DNA from: an uncultured Chromatiaceae bacterium
GTDB taxonomy: Bacteria; Pseudomonadota; Gammaproteobacteria; Enterobacterales; Alteromonadaceae
DNA length: 21,550 nt
Assembly (NCBI GenBank): GCA_937978655.1
Contig: CALJUX010000060.1
Span: 1 to 21,550 of the forward strand
Direction: 5' to 3'
The stretch's first letter is position 1, and each line of letters begins with the position of its first letter. Below the pieces are notes generated by a model. That model was not told the DNA's origin. It worked only from the letters and a program-made list of their open reading frames with translations, and did not search any database. The translations under genes were made by a program, and so were the position numbers. Below are positions 9,089 to 16,848 of this stretch, one piece after another.

Positions 9089-9583
9089 ATGAAGTTATTT
9101 GTACTGAACGAGGTTGGATTATCTAAAGCGGAAATTTCAGATTTTTTGAGCTTCGTTCGTTTTAATTCAATGGACGTATACTTTTTGCAAGATGCTCAAG
9201 CACATATTTCAATGTTTGAAAGGGAAATATTTGAACATGTGATTGGGGGAGCTTTGGCCGGTCTTGACGTCAGCACTAACATTGAAATTGAGAGTCGTGA
9301 ATTTTATTCAATTGCTTCAACCTTGTTTAAAGACATATTTATAGGGTCCTTTGACATCTCTAACGTTAGTAATGTGGTTCATGCCTTGGTTCGTTTGAAA
9401 ACCATAGGTTTATCATTTTCGCGTGTGTACTCTATGTACTCTCACTACACTGAGTTTGTCTCTAGTCATATTTTTTTGCTGAAAAAAAGTGATATAGAGG
9501 CTTATCACGACGTTGTAAATTCATTCCATAAATCGATCACTATCAACCTATATTTCGCTAGCCGAGTATATGGCGCAAATTAG
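9089..9583 (+). CDS. Orphan globin-fold sensor domain lacking the heme ligand
   Basis: 164 residues with AGGG a few bases before the ATG, in strikingly AT-rich DNA. It aligns with the globin domain of the 1206-residue protein at 2211. Both have FERE in the first helices (residue 43 here, 46 there) and then a near-constant spacing to IGL (106 here, 111 there), with F80, G86, D89, N95 and V97 matching F85, G91, D94, N100 and V102. The residue in the place of His108 is Leu103, and the distal Tyr55 is replaced by a hydrophobic residue. It probably does not bind heme in the usual way, like the non-heme globin domains of RsbR-type proteins. No output domain follows. The stop TAG (9581-9583) lies directly against the IS end at 9584, so a longer ancestor cannot be excluded. 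Confidence 0.6.
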   Translation: MKLFVLNEVGLSKAEISDFLSFVRFNSMDVYFLQDAQAHISMFEREIFEHVIGGALAGLDVSTNIEIESREFYSIASTLFKDIFIGSFDISNVSNVVHALVRLKTIGLSFSRVYSMYSHYTEFVSSHIFLLKKSDIEAYHDVVNSFHKSITINLYFASRVYGAN

Positions 9584-10020
9584 CTGAAGGATCCCCAGAT
9601 ATTTCTTAACCATATCATCCGATCACCTTCCTGACATTAGCCCAATCAAAAACACCAGCCCATTCAAGCAGTTGCCTGACTGCTGCCTGGATTTCTTCAC
9701 CGCTGATGCCCACTCTGGCTAACCGACACAGGCGTTTACCCAGATAATTGAATGACAACACCCTGCGATTTTTCACTGAGTTAGCCTGGAATGACCGGTG
9801 TTTGCCAGCCAGCTCTGCCGCCAGACCCAGCATGTAATGTAGCCAGTTGGCGAGCGCTGCCAGCAACAGTAACACCTCTAAACGGCCTTTCTTTTTCGTC
9901 CGATGCAGCGTTGCTGCCAAGGCCATAAGTCTGGCTTTTCTGGTCGCGGTGACCTTCTTCGATTTGCATCCTCGCCGCATAAAGCTTATTGATTTTCTTC
10001 GCATAATTGAAGCAATACGC
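9584..10020 (-). mobile_element. IS10-like element (IS4 family), 3' third, 5' part missing
   Basis: The outer end at 9584 starts CTGAAGGATCCCCAGATATT, close to the IS10 end (CTGA then GATCCCC) and to the opposite-end repeat at 1450-1470 (17 of 21 positions). The piece runs about 437 bp, to where transposase similarity starts at about 10020. With the 888-bp piece at 583-1470 it adds up to about 1325 bp, the size of one complete IS10 (1329 bp), with no overlap. The flanking nine bases here (GCAAATTAG) do not match those beside the other outer end (GTAATGGAC). The two ends therefore do not come from one insertion with a target duplication. Confidence 0.75.
9615..10020 (-). pseudogene. IS10-like transposase, C-terminal third with a frameshift
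   Basis: The minus strand first encodes YCFNYAKKINKLYAARMQIE, then EGHRDQKS. This is the YREK signature of IS4-family transposases and holds the catalytic Glu that the left-hand fragment lacks. The reading frame is lost at about 9905 and continues one frame over as KKKGRLEVLLLLAALANWLH, with FQANSVKNRRVLS, the usual C-terminal part, ending at 9615. The fragment starts at the residue after the last homologous residue of the left fragment; both join at a shared CAATTTGG. The frameshift and the missing N-terminus make it non-functional. The assignment to IS10 type rests on motif order and on the terminal repeat. Confidence 0.75.
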
Positions 10021-10353
10021 CAAATTGCAAAACATCACCTCAATTTACCACCACGATCACTCGCGGCTTACCACCCGTTGCACTTTCACGTAACCACCAA
10101 TTTCAGTATGATCATCCAGTGACTTGAGCGACTGCTAAGAGCGAAAAGCAGTTGTTCAGATGTGGCGCTTTCGAAAAAACGAACCTCTGCTTTGCGTTAT
10201 TTACAGACATTCGTTTTTTTGTGTATGCCGCCCGTTCTTCCTCAACTCTCAAACGGCACACAATATCGACAGTGAAGCAGGAGGATTCTATCGAGACATC
10301 TTCAATCATGAAGTATTCCCACCTGCCAATATGATGGTGCGAGGCTTGTGCCG
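10021..10353. other. Intergenic region between the IS remnant and the envelope island
   Basis: About 330 bases without a convincing gene. Short open frames on both strands between 10112 and 10357 run through the terminator-like hairpin and lack ribosome binding sites. The region marks the change from AT-rich sensory genes to the more GC-balanced envelope genes. A small inverted repeat, ACTGCT/AGCAGT, lies near 10131-10152. Confidence 0.4.
10174..10219. terminator. Candidate bidirectional Rho-independent terminator
   Basis: AAAAAACGAA (10174-10183) pairs perfectly with TTCGTTTTTT (10210-10219). Inside it TCTG (10186-10189) pairs with CAGA (10204-10207), with small internal mismatches. The A-run on one side and the T-run on the other would give a U-tract for transcripts from either direction. 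It sits about 135 bases past the stop of the outer-membrane protein gene and could end the minus-strand PAP2-eptA-omp transcript as well as read-through from the IS side. The stem is AT-rich, so termination may be only partial. Confidence 0.45.
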
Positions 10354-12255
10354 TTAGAACCGCTGCTCCACTTTTAACTGCAGCTCGTAGGAGTTGATAT
10401 CGTTCCCTGCACCGATAGGTTTGGCCAAATCCAGGTGAATAACGTTGTCATTAGCAGAGCGGGCAGAATAAAACCGAGCCCCGATGCCAACTGCGCCTAA
10501 CCAGGATTGCTGAGTATTTGGCGTTATCAGGTCAAAACGCTGTTGTGCCATGGTGGTATCAATCCGACTCAGTGGATCCATCACTTTACCTCCCGAAATC
10601 TTGCCCGCATCGGCGAACGCCACAAAGCCGACATCCAGCAATTGATACAGAGTTATCTGCGGGTACCAACGAAGTTCAGCTGTGGCAATTGTCCTGTGAA
10701 GACCATGCTGATACTGCACCGGATAGCCCCGGATCCCGCCGTCAGTGCGAACGCCGTCTTCACTGCCAAGGGCCAGGGGGTCGTCTAGATAGTTCTGTTT
10801 GCGCCGGTCATATCTCAGATGACTATAGATTGCCCAGCGTTGTGCCAAACGATATACATCCTCGATTTCCAAACGGAGTTCAGTCTGGTCACCACTGTCT
10901 GCGCCGGTTTGCACTGCTAGCCGGCTGCTCAACAGCGTGAGATGGTTCTGATCGCCAAATCCTTTACTGGCCTGCCACTCAAAGTGATACCCAAGTTGTT
11001 CCTCCGGTGCCAGGTTGGACTTTTGTACACCCAAACGAACCTGATGACGCCAACCCAGATGAATATCCTCAGTGTGATTAATCAGGAAGACATCTGACAG
11101 TGTTTTGTACTTGTGCTCAATGTATTCAAAGCCAACCCATGGATATTGATAGATCCGGTCTTGCGGTAATGCCGCACTCTGATGCAAAGGGTCTTCGATA
11201 AAACGATGACTATCTTCGGTATAGCCAAGCAATAAACGCCAGCTGGTCTGATCGCTGAATGACAGCAGTCGGCCATACGTCAACTCAGTTTGTTTTTGCT
11301 CAGTGCGAAACTGATTTTCCAGGACATTATTATGAAAAATCTGCTCAAGCCGATCGTCACGCATCCAGCCTAAACGCCACATCAGCTCGGTATCGTCCTT
11401 ATAAAACGGATGTTCAACTTTAAACGCCTGCTTTGAACCATCATCGTTATCGACCCATTCGAGCCAGGCATAGCTGTGCTCCAGGCCATTGATTTCAAAC
11501 AATGATAACGGAATTTCATTTCTGAACTCATAGCCGGTTCGCAGGTAATTGGACTGATACTTCAAGCTGGTTCTGACGCCAAGGCCTAACAGGTTTTCTT
11601 CTTTAAAACCGAAAGAATATTTATTGCTGCCCCCACTTCGACCAAACCCCAGAGTTGGCAACAAGCTCCAGGTGTCCCAGGTCTCTACCTGCACATGACG
11701 GCTGCCATCCGCATTACATTCAGGCAGAACCTTGATGCGGCTGTCACGCAGGTAACTTTTATGTCTTAATAATCGCTCTGCTTCGAGCAGATCTGTAGCG
11801 CTTATTTTCTCGCCGGTCGAAAACGGCAACTCCCGCTCCAGTGCCCAAGGTTTTGAATTAATGTGGATCCAGTTGGCAAAGCGGTGCAGCCAAAAAGTCT
11901 CGGGGTCGCTCTCATCAAAAATCGGGTTAACCCGAAAGTTAATTTGTCCGACCTGCAGAGTCGAAGGCCAGTCAGGGCGAGCAGCGGTTGCTTCGTCTGA
12001 TAGCTCTGATGGAACTGACATCCCACACAAATCTGCCAGTGTCACTTCTTGTTGGTGTCTAGCTGGTTGGGCATTGCTTTCAACAACATCTGTCGCGCCT
12101 GCAGCCTCAGGGGTTTCAGCACTGAATACAGTACCGGGCAGACCGAGCAGCAGGCACATCAGCATGACCTGCTTTGTTTGATATTTGCTATGACGTTTAT
12201 CCATGATGAACTGCCCGATTGTCATATCCCACCGCCGTTGATTGAGTGCTGCCAT
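10354..12255 (-). CDS. Omp85/BamA-TamA-like outer-membrane barrel with one POTRA domain
   Basis: 633 residues from the ATG at 12255, which has AAGGA eight bases upstream. That start gives a long 30-residue N-region before the hydrophobic stretch VMLMCLLLGLPGTVFSAE. Starts at residues 11 or 18 would give a normal signal peptide. Residues about 100-180 resemble a POTRA domain (INSKPWALERELPFSTGEKI and LLEAERLLRHKSYLRDSRI). The rest is rich in alternating beta strands and ends in Phe, as outer-membrane barrels do. GGIRGYPVQYQHG carries the IRGY form of the Omp85 loop-6 signature. It starts 14 bases after eptA stops, so it is the last gene of the PAP2-eptA operon. It should sit in the outer membrane. 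Whether it moves proteins or lipids cannot be read from the sequence. Confidence 0.8.
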   Translation of the reverse strand: MAALNQRRWDMTIGQFIMDKRHSKYQTKQVMLMCLLLGLPGTVFSAETPEAAGATDVVESNAQPARHQQEVTLADLCGMSVPSELSDEATAARPDWPSTLQVGQINFRVNPIFDESDPETFWLHRFANWIHINSKPWALERELPFSTGEKISATDLLEAERLLRHKSYLRDSRIKVLPECNADGSRHVQVETWDTWSLLPTLGFGRSGGSNKYSFGFKEENLLGLGVRTSLKYQSNYLRTGYEFRNEIPLSLFEINGLEHSYAWLEWVDNDDGSKQAFKVEHPFYKDDTELMWRLGWMRDDRLEQIFHNNVLENQFRTEQKQTELTYGRLLSFSDQTSWRLLLGYTEDSHRFIEDPLHQSAALPQDRIYQYPWVGFEYIEHKYKTLSDVFLINHTEDIHLGWRHQVRLGVQKSNLAPEEQLGYHFEWQASKGFGDQNHLTLLSSRLAVQTGADSGDQTELRLEIEDVYRLAQRWAIYSHLRYDRRKQNYLDDPLALGSEDGVRTDGGIRGYPVQYQHGLHRTIATAELRWYPQITLYQLLDVGFVAFADAGKISGGKVMDPLSRIDTTMAQQRFDLITPNTQQSWLGAVGIGARFYSARSANDNVIHLDLAKPIGAGNDINSYELQLKVEQRF

Positions 12256-12269
12256 GCTATCTGTCCTTG

Positions 12270-13925
12270 CTAATCGCTGATCTTGCAGCCGCTGAACATA
12301 TCAAGCGATGGCTGGTAAAGACTGGTTTGGACCGAAAAAACACCGAGCAGGCTGTGAAACAGATGATCATGGCTGAGCGGTTTGTCACGGGATTGCGCCA
12401 AACAATCGGCATTCAATTTGCTGATGGCCTGATATCCACTGCTCATCCACCAGACTAACGGTATGTGAGTTTGTTCTTCAGGTGCCATAAAGTAAGGCAA
12501 CCCGTGCAAATACACGCCGTTTTCACCGAGTGACTCGCCGTGATCCGACATATAGAGCATGGCGGCATTGTAATCTTCCTGCTGCTGCAACTGAGCGATA
12601 ATAGTCGCCAGCAACCGGTCTGTAGCCACGATACTATTGTCGTAAGCATTGATGATTTCAGCACGGTCGCAAAGCTGAAGCTGTTTGTCCTCGCATTCCG
12701 GCGCAAAAACTTTATCTGCGCCGGCACTGCGTTTGAAGTACTCGGGGCCATGACTGCCCAATTGATGGATCACAATAATGCGATCCCCATCGGTCTTCGT
12801 CTTCAGTGCACGCGCCAGTGCATCTAATAGGACATCATCAAGGCACTGGCCGTCTTTACAGCGCGGGTCAGGCTGCTGAAACAAGAACTCTGACGGGATC
12901 CGGTCGCAAACCCCTTTGCAGCCTGAATTATTGTCGAACCAACTTGCAGCAACGCCGGTCGCATGCAGGATATCCAAAACATTACTGCTGGTTTTTGCCG
13001 TCGCCTCATCGTAGTTATCGTGGGTCATCACGGAAAACATACAGGGGACAGAGTGTGCGGTAGCGGTCCCGCATGAACTCACCTTGGTAAAACTCAGCAC
13101 CGGGAGTTTACTGAGCAAAGGGTTGGTAGGTCTTGGATAACCATTGAGCTGGAAATGATCGGCCCGGGCTGTTTCTCCCACGACCAATACCAAAAGCTTT
13201 GGCCGGCCTGTCGACTGCTGACGCGTCGCATCGCTGGCCAGCACATGAAATTCCTGCGGTACTTGTGCTTTGACAGATTTAGCAGCCAGAGAGACACCGG
13301 CAATAACCGGGCTGACTGGCAACGCCAGATGTTTTACCGCTCTGAAATTGCGAAAAAAGGATGCAAGCTCGGCATATTGTGTTGCGCCTACTGCAGTCAG
13401 TGAGACAATGAAAAGCATGCAAGCAACCAAAAAATGCTGCCAATACATCCTGCGAGATAAACGTTGTACGCGCACTAAGCTAACCAGCAATATCGGAAAC
13501 AACATCCACTGCAACAAATGCAGTACCAGTCCGCCGCTGAGCAACCCACGGGCCTCTGCCGGGTCGGTTTCAATGGCGTTTTGCAGCATATCTTTGTCAA
13601 TAAGCACGCCAAAAGCCTGATTAAAGTAGAGGCTCAGACTACCGGCAAAAAATAACAACAACACCACCGGCTTGAGCATCCGACCGTGTGCAATCAATAG
13701 CAGCAACATCAGATTGAGCAGAAACACCAGAAACATCAGGGTGAATTGCAAACCGGGCTGACCCGGAATATTTGTTTGTAATGCACTAAAAAATGGGCCG
13801 TTGAGCATCAGAGTCATGCTTGCAGCAGCAACCAGCAATAGCAAGAACGGATGCCAGCTCTGTGCCGGGCGCTGGCTATCCGCTACAACCAGGCTGGAAT
13901 AATAGCGGCTAAAGTATTTAAACAT
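12270..13925 (-). CDS. eptA: Lipid A phosphoethanolamine transferase (EptA/MCR family)
   Basis: 551 residues, the family's usual length. The N-terminal 215 residues hold about five membrane helices and the rest is a periplasmic sulfatase-fold domain. The catalytic and zinc residues are visible: Glu251 (VVGETARAD), the nucleophile Thr289 (SCGTATAHSVPCMFS), His392 (GSHGPEY), Asp461-His462 (YMSDHGESLGENG) and His474 (YLHGLPY). Several paired cysteines match the disulfides of MCR-1 and EptA. It transfers phosphoethanolamine from phosphatidylethanolamine to a lipid A phosphate, lowering negative charge and polymyxin binding, and releases diacylglycerol. Its start overlaps the PAP2 gene by 8 bases, and a PmrA-box-like site precedes that gene. 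It is a chromosomal-type eptA; the sequence alone does not show whether it is a progenitor of a mobile mcr gene. Confidence 0.95.
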   Translation of the reverse strand: MFKYFSRYYSSLVVADSQRPAQSWHPFLLLLVAAASMTLMLNGPFFSALQTNIPGQPGLQFTLMFLVFLLNLMLLLLIAHGRMLKPVVLLLFFAGSLSLYFNQAFGVLIDKDMLQNAIETDPAEARGLLSGGLVLHLLQWMLFPILLVSLVRVQRLSRRMYWQHFLVACMLFIVSLTAVGATQYAELASFFRNFRAVKHLALPVSPVIAGVSLAAKSVKAQVPQEFHVLASDATRQQSTGRPKLLVLVVGETARADHFQLNGYPRPTNPLLSKLPVLSFTKVSSCGTATAHSVPCMFSVMTHDNYDEATAKTSSNVLDILHATGVAASWFDNNSGCKGVCDRIPSEFLFQQPDPRCKDGQCLDDVLLDALARALKTKTDGDRIIVIHQLGSHGPEYFKRSAGADKVFAPECEDKQLQLCDRAEIINAYDNSIVATDRLLATIIAQLQQQEDYNAAMLYMSDHGESLGENGVYLHGLPYFMAPEEQTHIPLVWWMSSGYQAISKLNADCLAQSRDKPLSHDHLFHSLLGVFSVQTSLYQPSLDMFSGCKISD

Positions 13926-14673
13926 AATGCTGTTCCTGAGAGGTTTCAGATGCTTGAGTCTTGCGATTTGGATAGGTCAGATAGACCAGACTACTGATCA
14001 CCCAGCAGAGCCAGAGCGTGGTCAGATCGTGCGAGAAAAAATGCGCGCCGCGTAGCTGTTGCGTAACGCCCAGTAATAAGCCGAGCAGCAAGCCGATAGT
14101 CAGGCCAATACGGGCCTTTTTTGCGCTCACCGGTAAAAAGTAAAAATACAAGGCAACCCAGGCGTAACCGACACTGGCGTGTCCGGCTGGGAAACATTGA
14201 GTTGGATGCATGGTGGCGGGTCTGTCTGCAAACACGCCAATAAATGGCAAATCGCCGCCAAATTGTTGCAGGTCCCACGGGCACTCAGCCGGCAGCACAC
14301 GCTTCAGCAGAGCGACAACCGAAAAGCTCAGCAGCAAACTGACAACCAGTTTGGTCAGTGCAATAGTGCGTTCAGAGTGGGTCTTACTGGACAACTGTTG
14401 ATAAAGCCAAAAACCCAGCAAATTAGCGAGAATGACGTTGTTGAGCAGACGGCTTCCGCTATGTAACACTTCGCTGAACAGCCAATGGTTTGTCAATCGC
14501 CATTGGCCGCCTTCGAGTTCGAAAATGGCAGAAGCCAGCACAAAGTCGAGCTTAGCCCCATAAAAAATGCCAAACGCAACTGCGAATAATGCGGTCGGCA
14601 TCCCAATATGGTTTAACAAGTCCCGGAATTGAAAGTGCTGCATGCCCTGACAAAGTGTTGTGTTCAGATACAT
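13918..14673 (-). CDS. PAP2-family membrane lipid phosphatase
   Basis: 251 residues with about six hydrophobic segments. The three phosphatase motifs of PAP2 enzymes are present in variant form: KRVLPAECPW (124-133), FPAGHAS (161-167) and RGAHFFSHD (208-216). The last keeps Arg208 and His215 for phosphohistidine chemistry in the periplasm. Family members remove or transfer phosphates on undecaprenyl pyrophosphate, phosphatidylglycerol phosphate or lipid A (PgpB, LpxT, LpxE). The substrate here is open. It is the first gene of the operon with eptA (8-base overlap), which favours a lipid A or related phosphate, for example to prepare or compete for the EptA site. A PmrA-box-like element lies about 20 bases before the start; an alternative ATG at 14643 would leave more room for a promoter. 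Confidence 0.88.
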   Translation of the reverse strand: MYLNTTLCQGMQHFQFRDLLNHIGMPTALFAVAFGIFYGAKLDFVLASAIFELEGGQWRLTNHWLFSEVLHSGSRLLNNVILANLLGFWLYQQLSSKTHSERTIALTKLVVSLLLSFSVVALLKRVLPAECPWDLQQFGGDLPFIGVFADRPATMHPTQCFPAGHASVGYAWVALYFYFLPVSAKKARIGLTIGLLLGLLLGVTQQLRGAHFFSHDLTTLWLCWVISSLVYLTYPNRKTQASETSQEQHYV

Positions 14674-14691
14674 GCAGCCTAAAGAGCGATA

Positions 14692-14708
14692 CTTAAGATT
14701 GACTTAAG
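14692..14708 (-). promoter_or_regulatory. PmrA-box-like operator before PAP2-eptA-omp
   Basis: CTTAAG-ATTGA-CTTAAG is a perfect double half-site with the five-base spacer known for PmrA/BasR (YTTAAK-N5-YTTAAK). It lies 19-35 bases before the PAP2 start at 14673. It is followed 86 bases upstream by an almost identical site (16795-16811) and a looser one (19366-19382) in front of other island genes. The short distance to the ATG suggests either an unusually short leader or that translation starts at 14643. Confidence 0.7.
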
Positions 14709-14771
14709 TTGAACATTTTTTTGACAGCCATCTGTCGCAAATCAATCAGTGTCCGAGGTTCAATGCTGTGC

Positions 14772-16748
14772 TCACCGGCATTTGGCACTGCTGCTGTATT
14801 TACGCTCCCGATACAGGTAAGACGGCAGCTGCACATGAGCTAAAGCCTTTTGTTGTTTCGACTCGTCAGCTGCGTCCGATTTGAGGTTTAGCTGACGCGT
14901 TGTCTTATCGTAATGACCAATCAGCGCCGTGTCATTTGGCCGTAAAATGGTCAAATCTTCGTCTGTCATCAGGGCGAACAGATTGTCGAACTGAATGAGC
15001 GCGCGTCCTGGGCTTGCTGGGTCCGCGACAAAGTCCCTACCATCCATCGGATGACAGGCTGAGATACCGGCAAGACTCAATAAGGTGGGAGCCAAATCGA
15101 TTTGACTGGCAAGCGGCTCTATCACATTGGGTTTCACCTGGCCGCCGAGGATAAGCGCGGGAATATGAAATTTATCAACCGGGATCAAATTACTGCCATA
15201 CACCCTGTTGTCATGGTCCGCCACGACCAAAAATATCGTGTCCTGCCAATAGGCGCTCGCTTTCGCTTTATCAAAAAATTGTCCCATCGCCCAGTCTGCA
15301 TATTTAACTGCGTTGTTTGCCGTTGCCTTGGGCTCTTCGTGCAATTCAATCCGTCCATCCGGAAACTCAAAGGGTTCATGGTTGGTGGAAGTGAAAATCA
15401 GACTGAAAAATGGCTGGCCTTTGGCATGCATCTGCATTAATTGTTGATGCGCAGTATTAAACAAATCCTCATCACTGGCGCCCCAACTGCCAACAAATTG
15501 CGGAGCTTTAATCCGCCGGAAATCGACGATATCGCTAAAACCATTGCCGGTGAAAAAACTGCGCATGTTGTCAAAATGGGCTTCCCCGCCATAAACAAAC
15601 TGCGTCTGATAACCTTGATGCTGTAATACCGATGCCAGCGTGGTAAAGCCTTGCTGACTATTGGATAGTTTCACCACACTCTGGGCCGGCGTTGGCATAA
15701 AACCCGCCACCACCGCTTCGATACCTCTGACTGAACGAGTTCCGGTGGCGTACAAATTATTAAACCAAATCCCTTCGGTTTTCAGTTTCTCAAGATGCGG
15801 TGTGACCGGTGCGCCGCCTAGCGAGCCAACAAAAGTCGCCCCTAAGCTTTCTTGCAGCACAATAACGATATTCAGTGGTTTTTGTCGGCTAACGTGTGCT
15901 TGCTGCCAGTGCAATGTCGGATAATCCGGATTGGTGTACTGGTAGGCTTTCAGCCATGGCCAGTCGCGTGTTTGGGCAATCATCACATCTTCTGGCAGTT
16001 TACCGTAAACCTCAGTGCTTCTTGCTTCATGCTTAAGACTGTAGATGGCGTACAGAACCGAATAGCCAGAGTTGATCACCAGTGAATTGACCATGGCATC
16101 CCCGGTGATAGCAAACATAGCCGGATTAGCAGGACGATGCTGGGTGGTCGAGCGGATCCCGGCAAAAACGATAAAGACCGCCAAGGGCCAGATTAATGTA
16201 TGCAGTTTGAGCGGCCATAACTGCAGATCCGCATCAGCAACGCGCAGTAAGCGCCGAAACAGCAGAGCCAGACCTACTGTGAACGCAATCCCAAGGAGTA
16301 AGGGGACTCTGAACCCATGCCACAAAGTCGAAAACACTTCTTTGGGGTATTTCAGGTATTCAACGTAAAGACGGTTAGGCCTGATATCGTATTGCAGTAA
16401 AAATGACGGCGTGGAAAGTTCAAGAAAGACAACGGCAATTAAGGCCACCAGACTCCAGCCATAGGTAAAACGGAACCAACTGCGTTTAAGAGGTGGCCAG
16501 GCCAGAAACAGCGACAGTAACACCGGGATAGCCGCCAATAAGCACATCAGAATCAAGTCGGCCCGAATCCCTTGCAGCATGATCATCCCGAATGACTGCG
16601 TCGGCTCCACCCGCTCATATTGCCAAAGCACCAATGCAAACCGGCTGAGACTTAACGTGAGTAGTCCAATCCAAATCATCCGAACCAGATGCACATAGGG
16701 CCCCCAGATAGAAGCGCTCATTAACTTGCCAAAAACACCGTGCCGCAT
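14772..16748 (-). CDS. LtaS/OpgB-type phosphoglycerol transferase (sulfatase fold)
   Basis: 658 residues with five predicted membrane helices (about 20-42, 55-83, 97-112, 148-166, 183-199), then a periplasmic sulfatase-fold domain, as in lipoteichoic acid synthase and in the Gram-negative OpgB family. Metal and nucleophile residues can be seen: Glu300 in VLQESLGATF, Thr337 in YATGTRSVRG, TSTNHEPFEFP and VVADHDNRVYG. Such enzymes take glycerol phosphate (or phosphoethanolamine) from a phospholipid, put it on a glycan or lipid acceptor, and release diacylglycerol. Gram-negative bacteria lack lipoteichoic acid, so periplasmic glucans or another envelope glycan are the likely acceptors. An AGGG sits nine bases before the start. 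The gene is divergent from dgkA, with a symmetric PmrA-box-like site between them. Confidence 0.85.
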   Translation of the reverse strand: MRHGVFGKLMSASIWGPYVHLVRMIWIGLLTLSLSRFALVLWQYERVEPTQSFGMIMLQGIRADLILMCLLAAIPVLLSLFLAWPPLKRSWFRFTYGWSLVALIAVVFLELSTPSFLLQYDIRPNRLYVEYLKYPKEVFSTLWHGFRVPLLLGIAFTVGLALLFRRLLRVADADLQLWPLKLHTLIWPLAVFIVFAGIRSTTQHRPANPAMFAITGDAMVNSLVINSGYSVLYAIYSLKHEARSTEVYGKLPEDVMIAQTRDWPWLKAYQYTNPDYPTLHWQQAHVSRQKPLNIVIVLQESLGATFVGSLGGAPVTPHLEKLKTEGIWFNNLYATGTRSVRGIEAVVAGFMPTPAQSVVKLSNSQQGFTTLASVLQHQGYQTQFVYGGEAHFDNMRSFFTGNGFSDIVDFRRIKAPQFVGSWGASDEDLFNTAHQQLMQMHAKGQPFFSLIFTSTNHEPFEFPDGRIELHEEPKATANNAVKYADWAMGQFFDKAKASAYWQDTIFLVVADHDNRVYGSNLIPVDKFHIPALILGGQVKPNVIEPLASQIDLAPTLLSLAGISACHPMDGRDFVADPASPGRALIQFDNLFALMTDEDLTILRPNDTALIGHYDKTTRQLNLKSDAADESKQQKALAHVQLPSYLYRERKYSSSAKCR

Positions 16749-16794
16749 GCAAATCGCCCTTTGATGAAAACTGCTAGCAGCCTAATCAGACAAA

Positions 16795-16811
16795 CTTAAG
16801 ATTCCCTTAAG
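16795..16811. promoter_or_regulatory. PmrA-box-like operator between the LtaS-like gene and dgkA-pmrAB
   Basis: CTTAAG-ATTCC-CTTAAG has two perfect half-sites with a five-base spacer. It lies 47 bases before the LtaS-like start on the minus strand and 38 bases before dgkA on the plus strand. Each half-site is its own reverse complement, so the site can serve either direction. It would give autoregulation of the pmrAB operon and possibly co-control of the divergent gene. Confidence 0.7.
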
Positions 16812-16848
16812 GCTGATGATTTACCATGGTTCAGACTAAGGAGATCTC

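Noticed and set aside
583..10020. Simple insertion of the sensory block into one IS10-like element
   Set aside because: In that case the 3' piece would lie left of the 5' piece on this strand. The order is reversed, so a plain insertion into one IS does not fit.
10152..10357. Small plus-strand frames ending near the outer-membrane protein stop
   Set aside because: They pass through the terminator-like hairpin, have no ribosome binding site, and match no family I know.
12270..13925. Mobile mcr gene
   Set aside because: The gene sits in a chromosomal operon with its own regulator site, and the IS remnants are more than 2 kb away and broken. There is no sign of current mobility.
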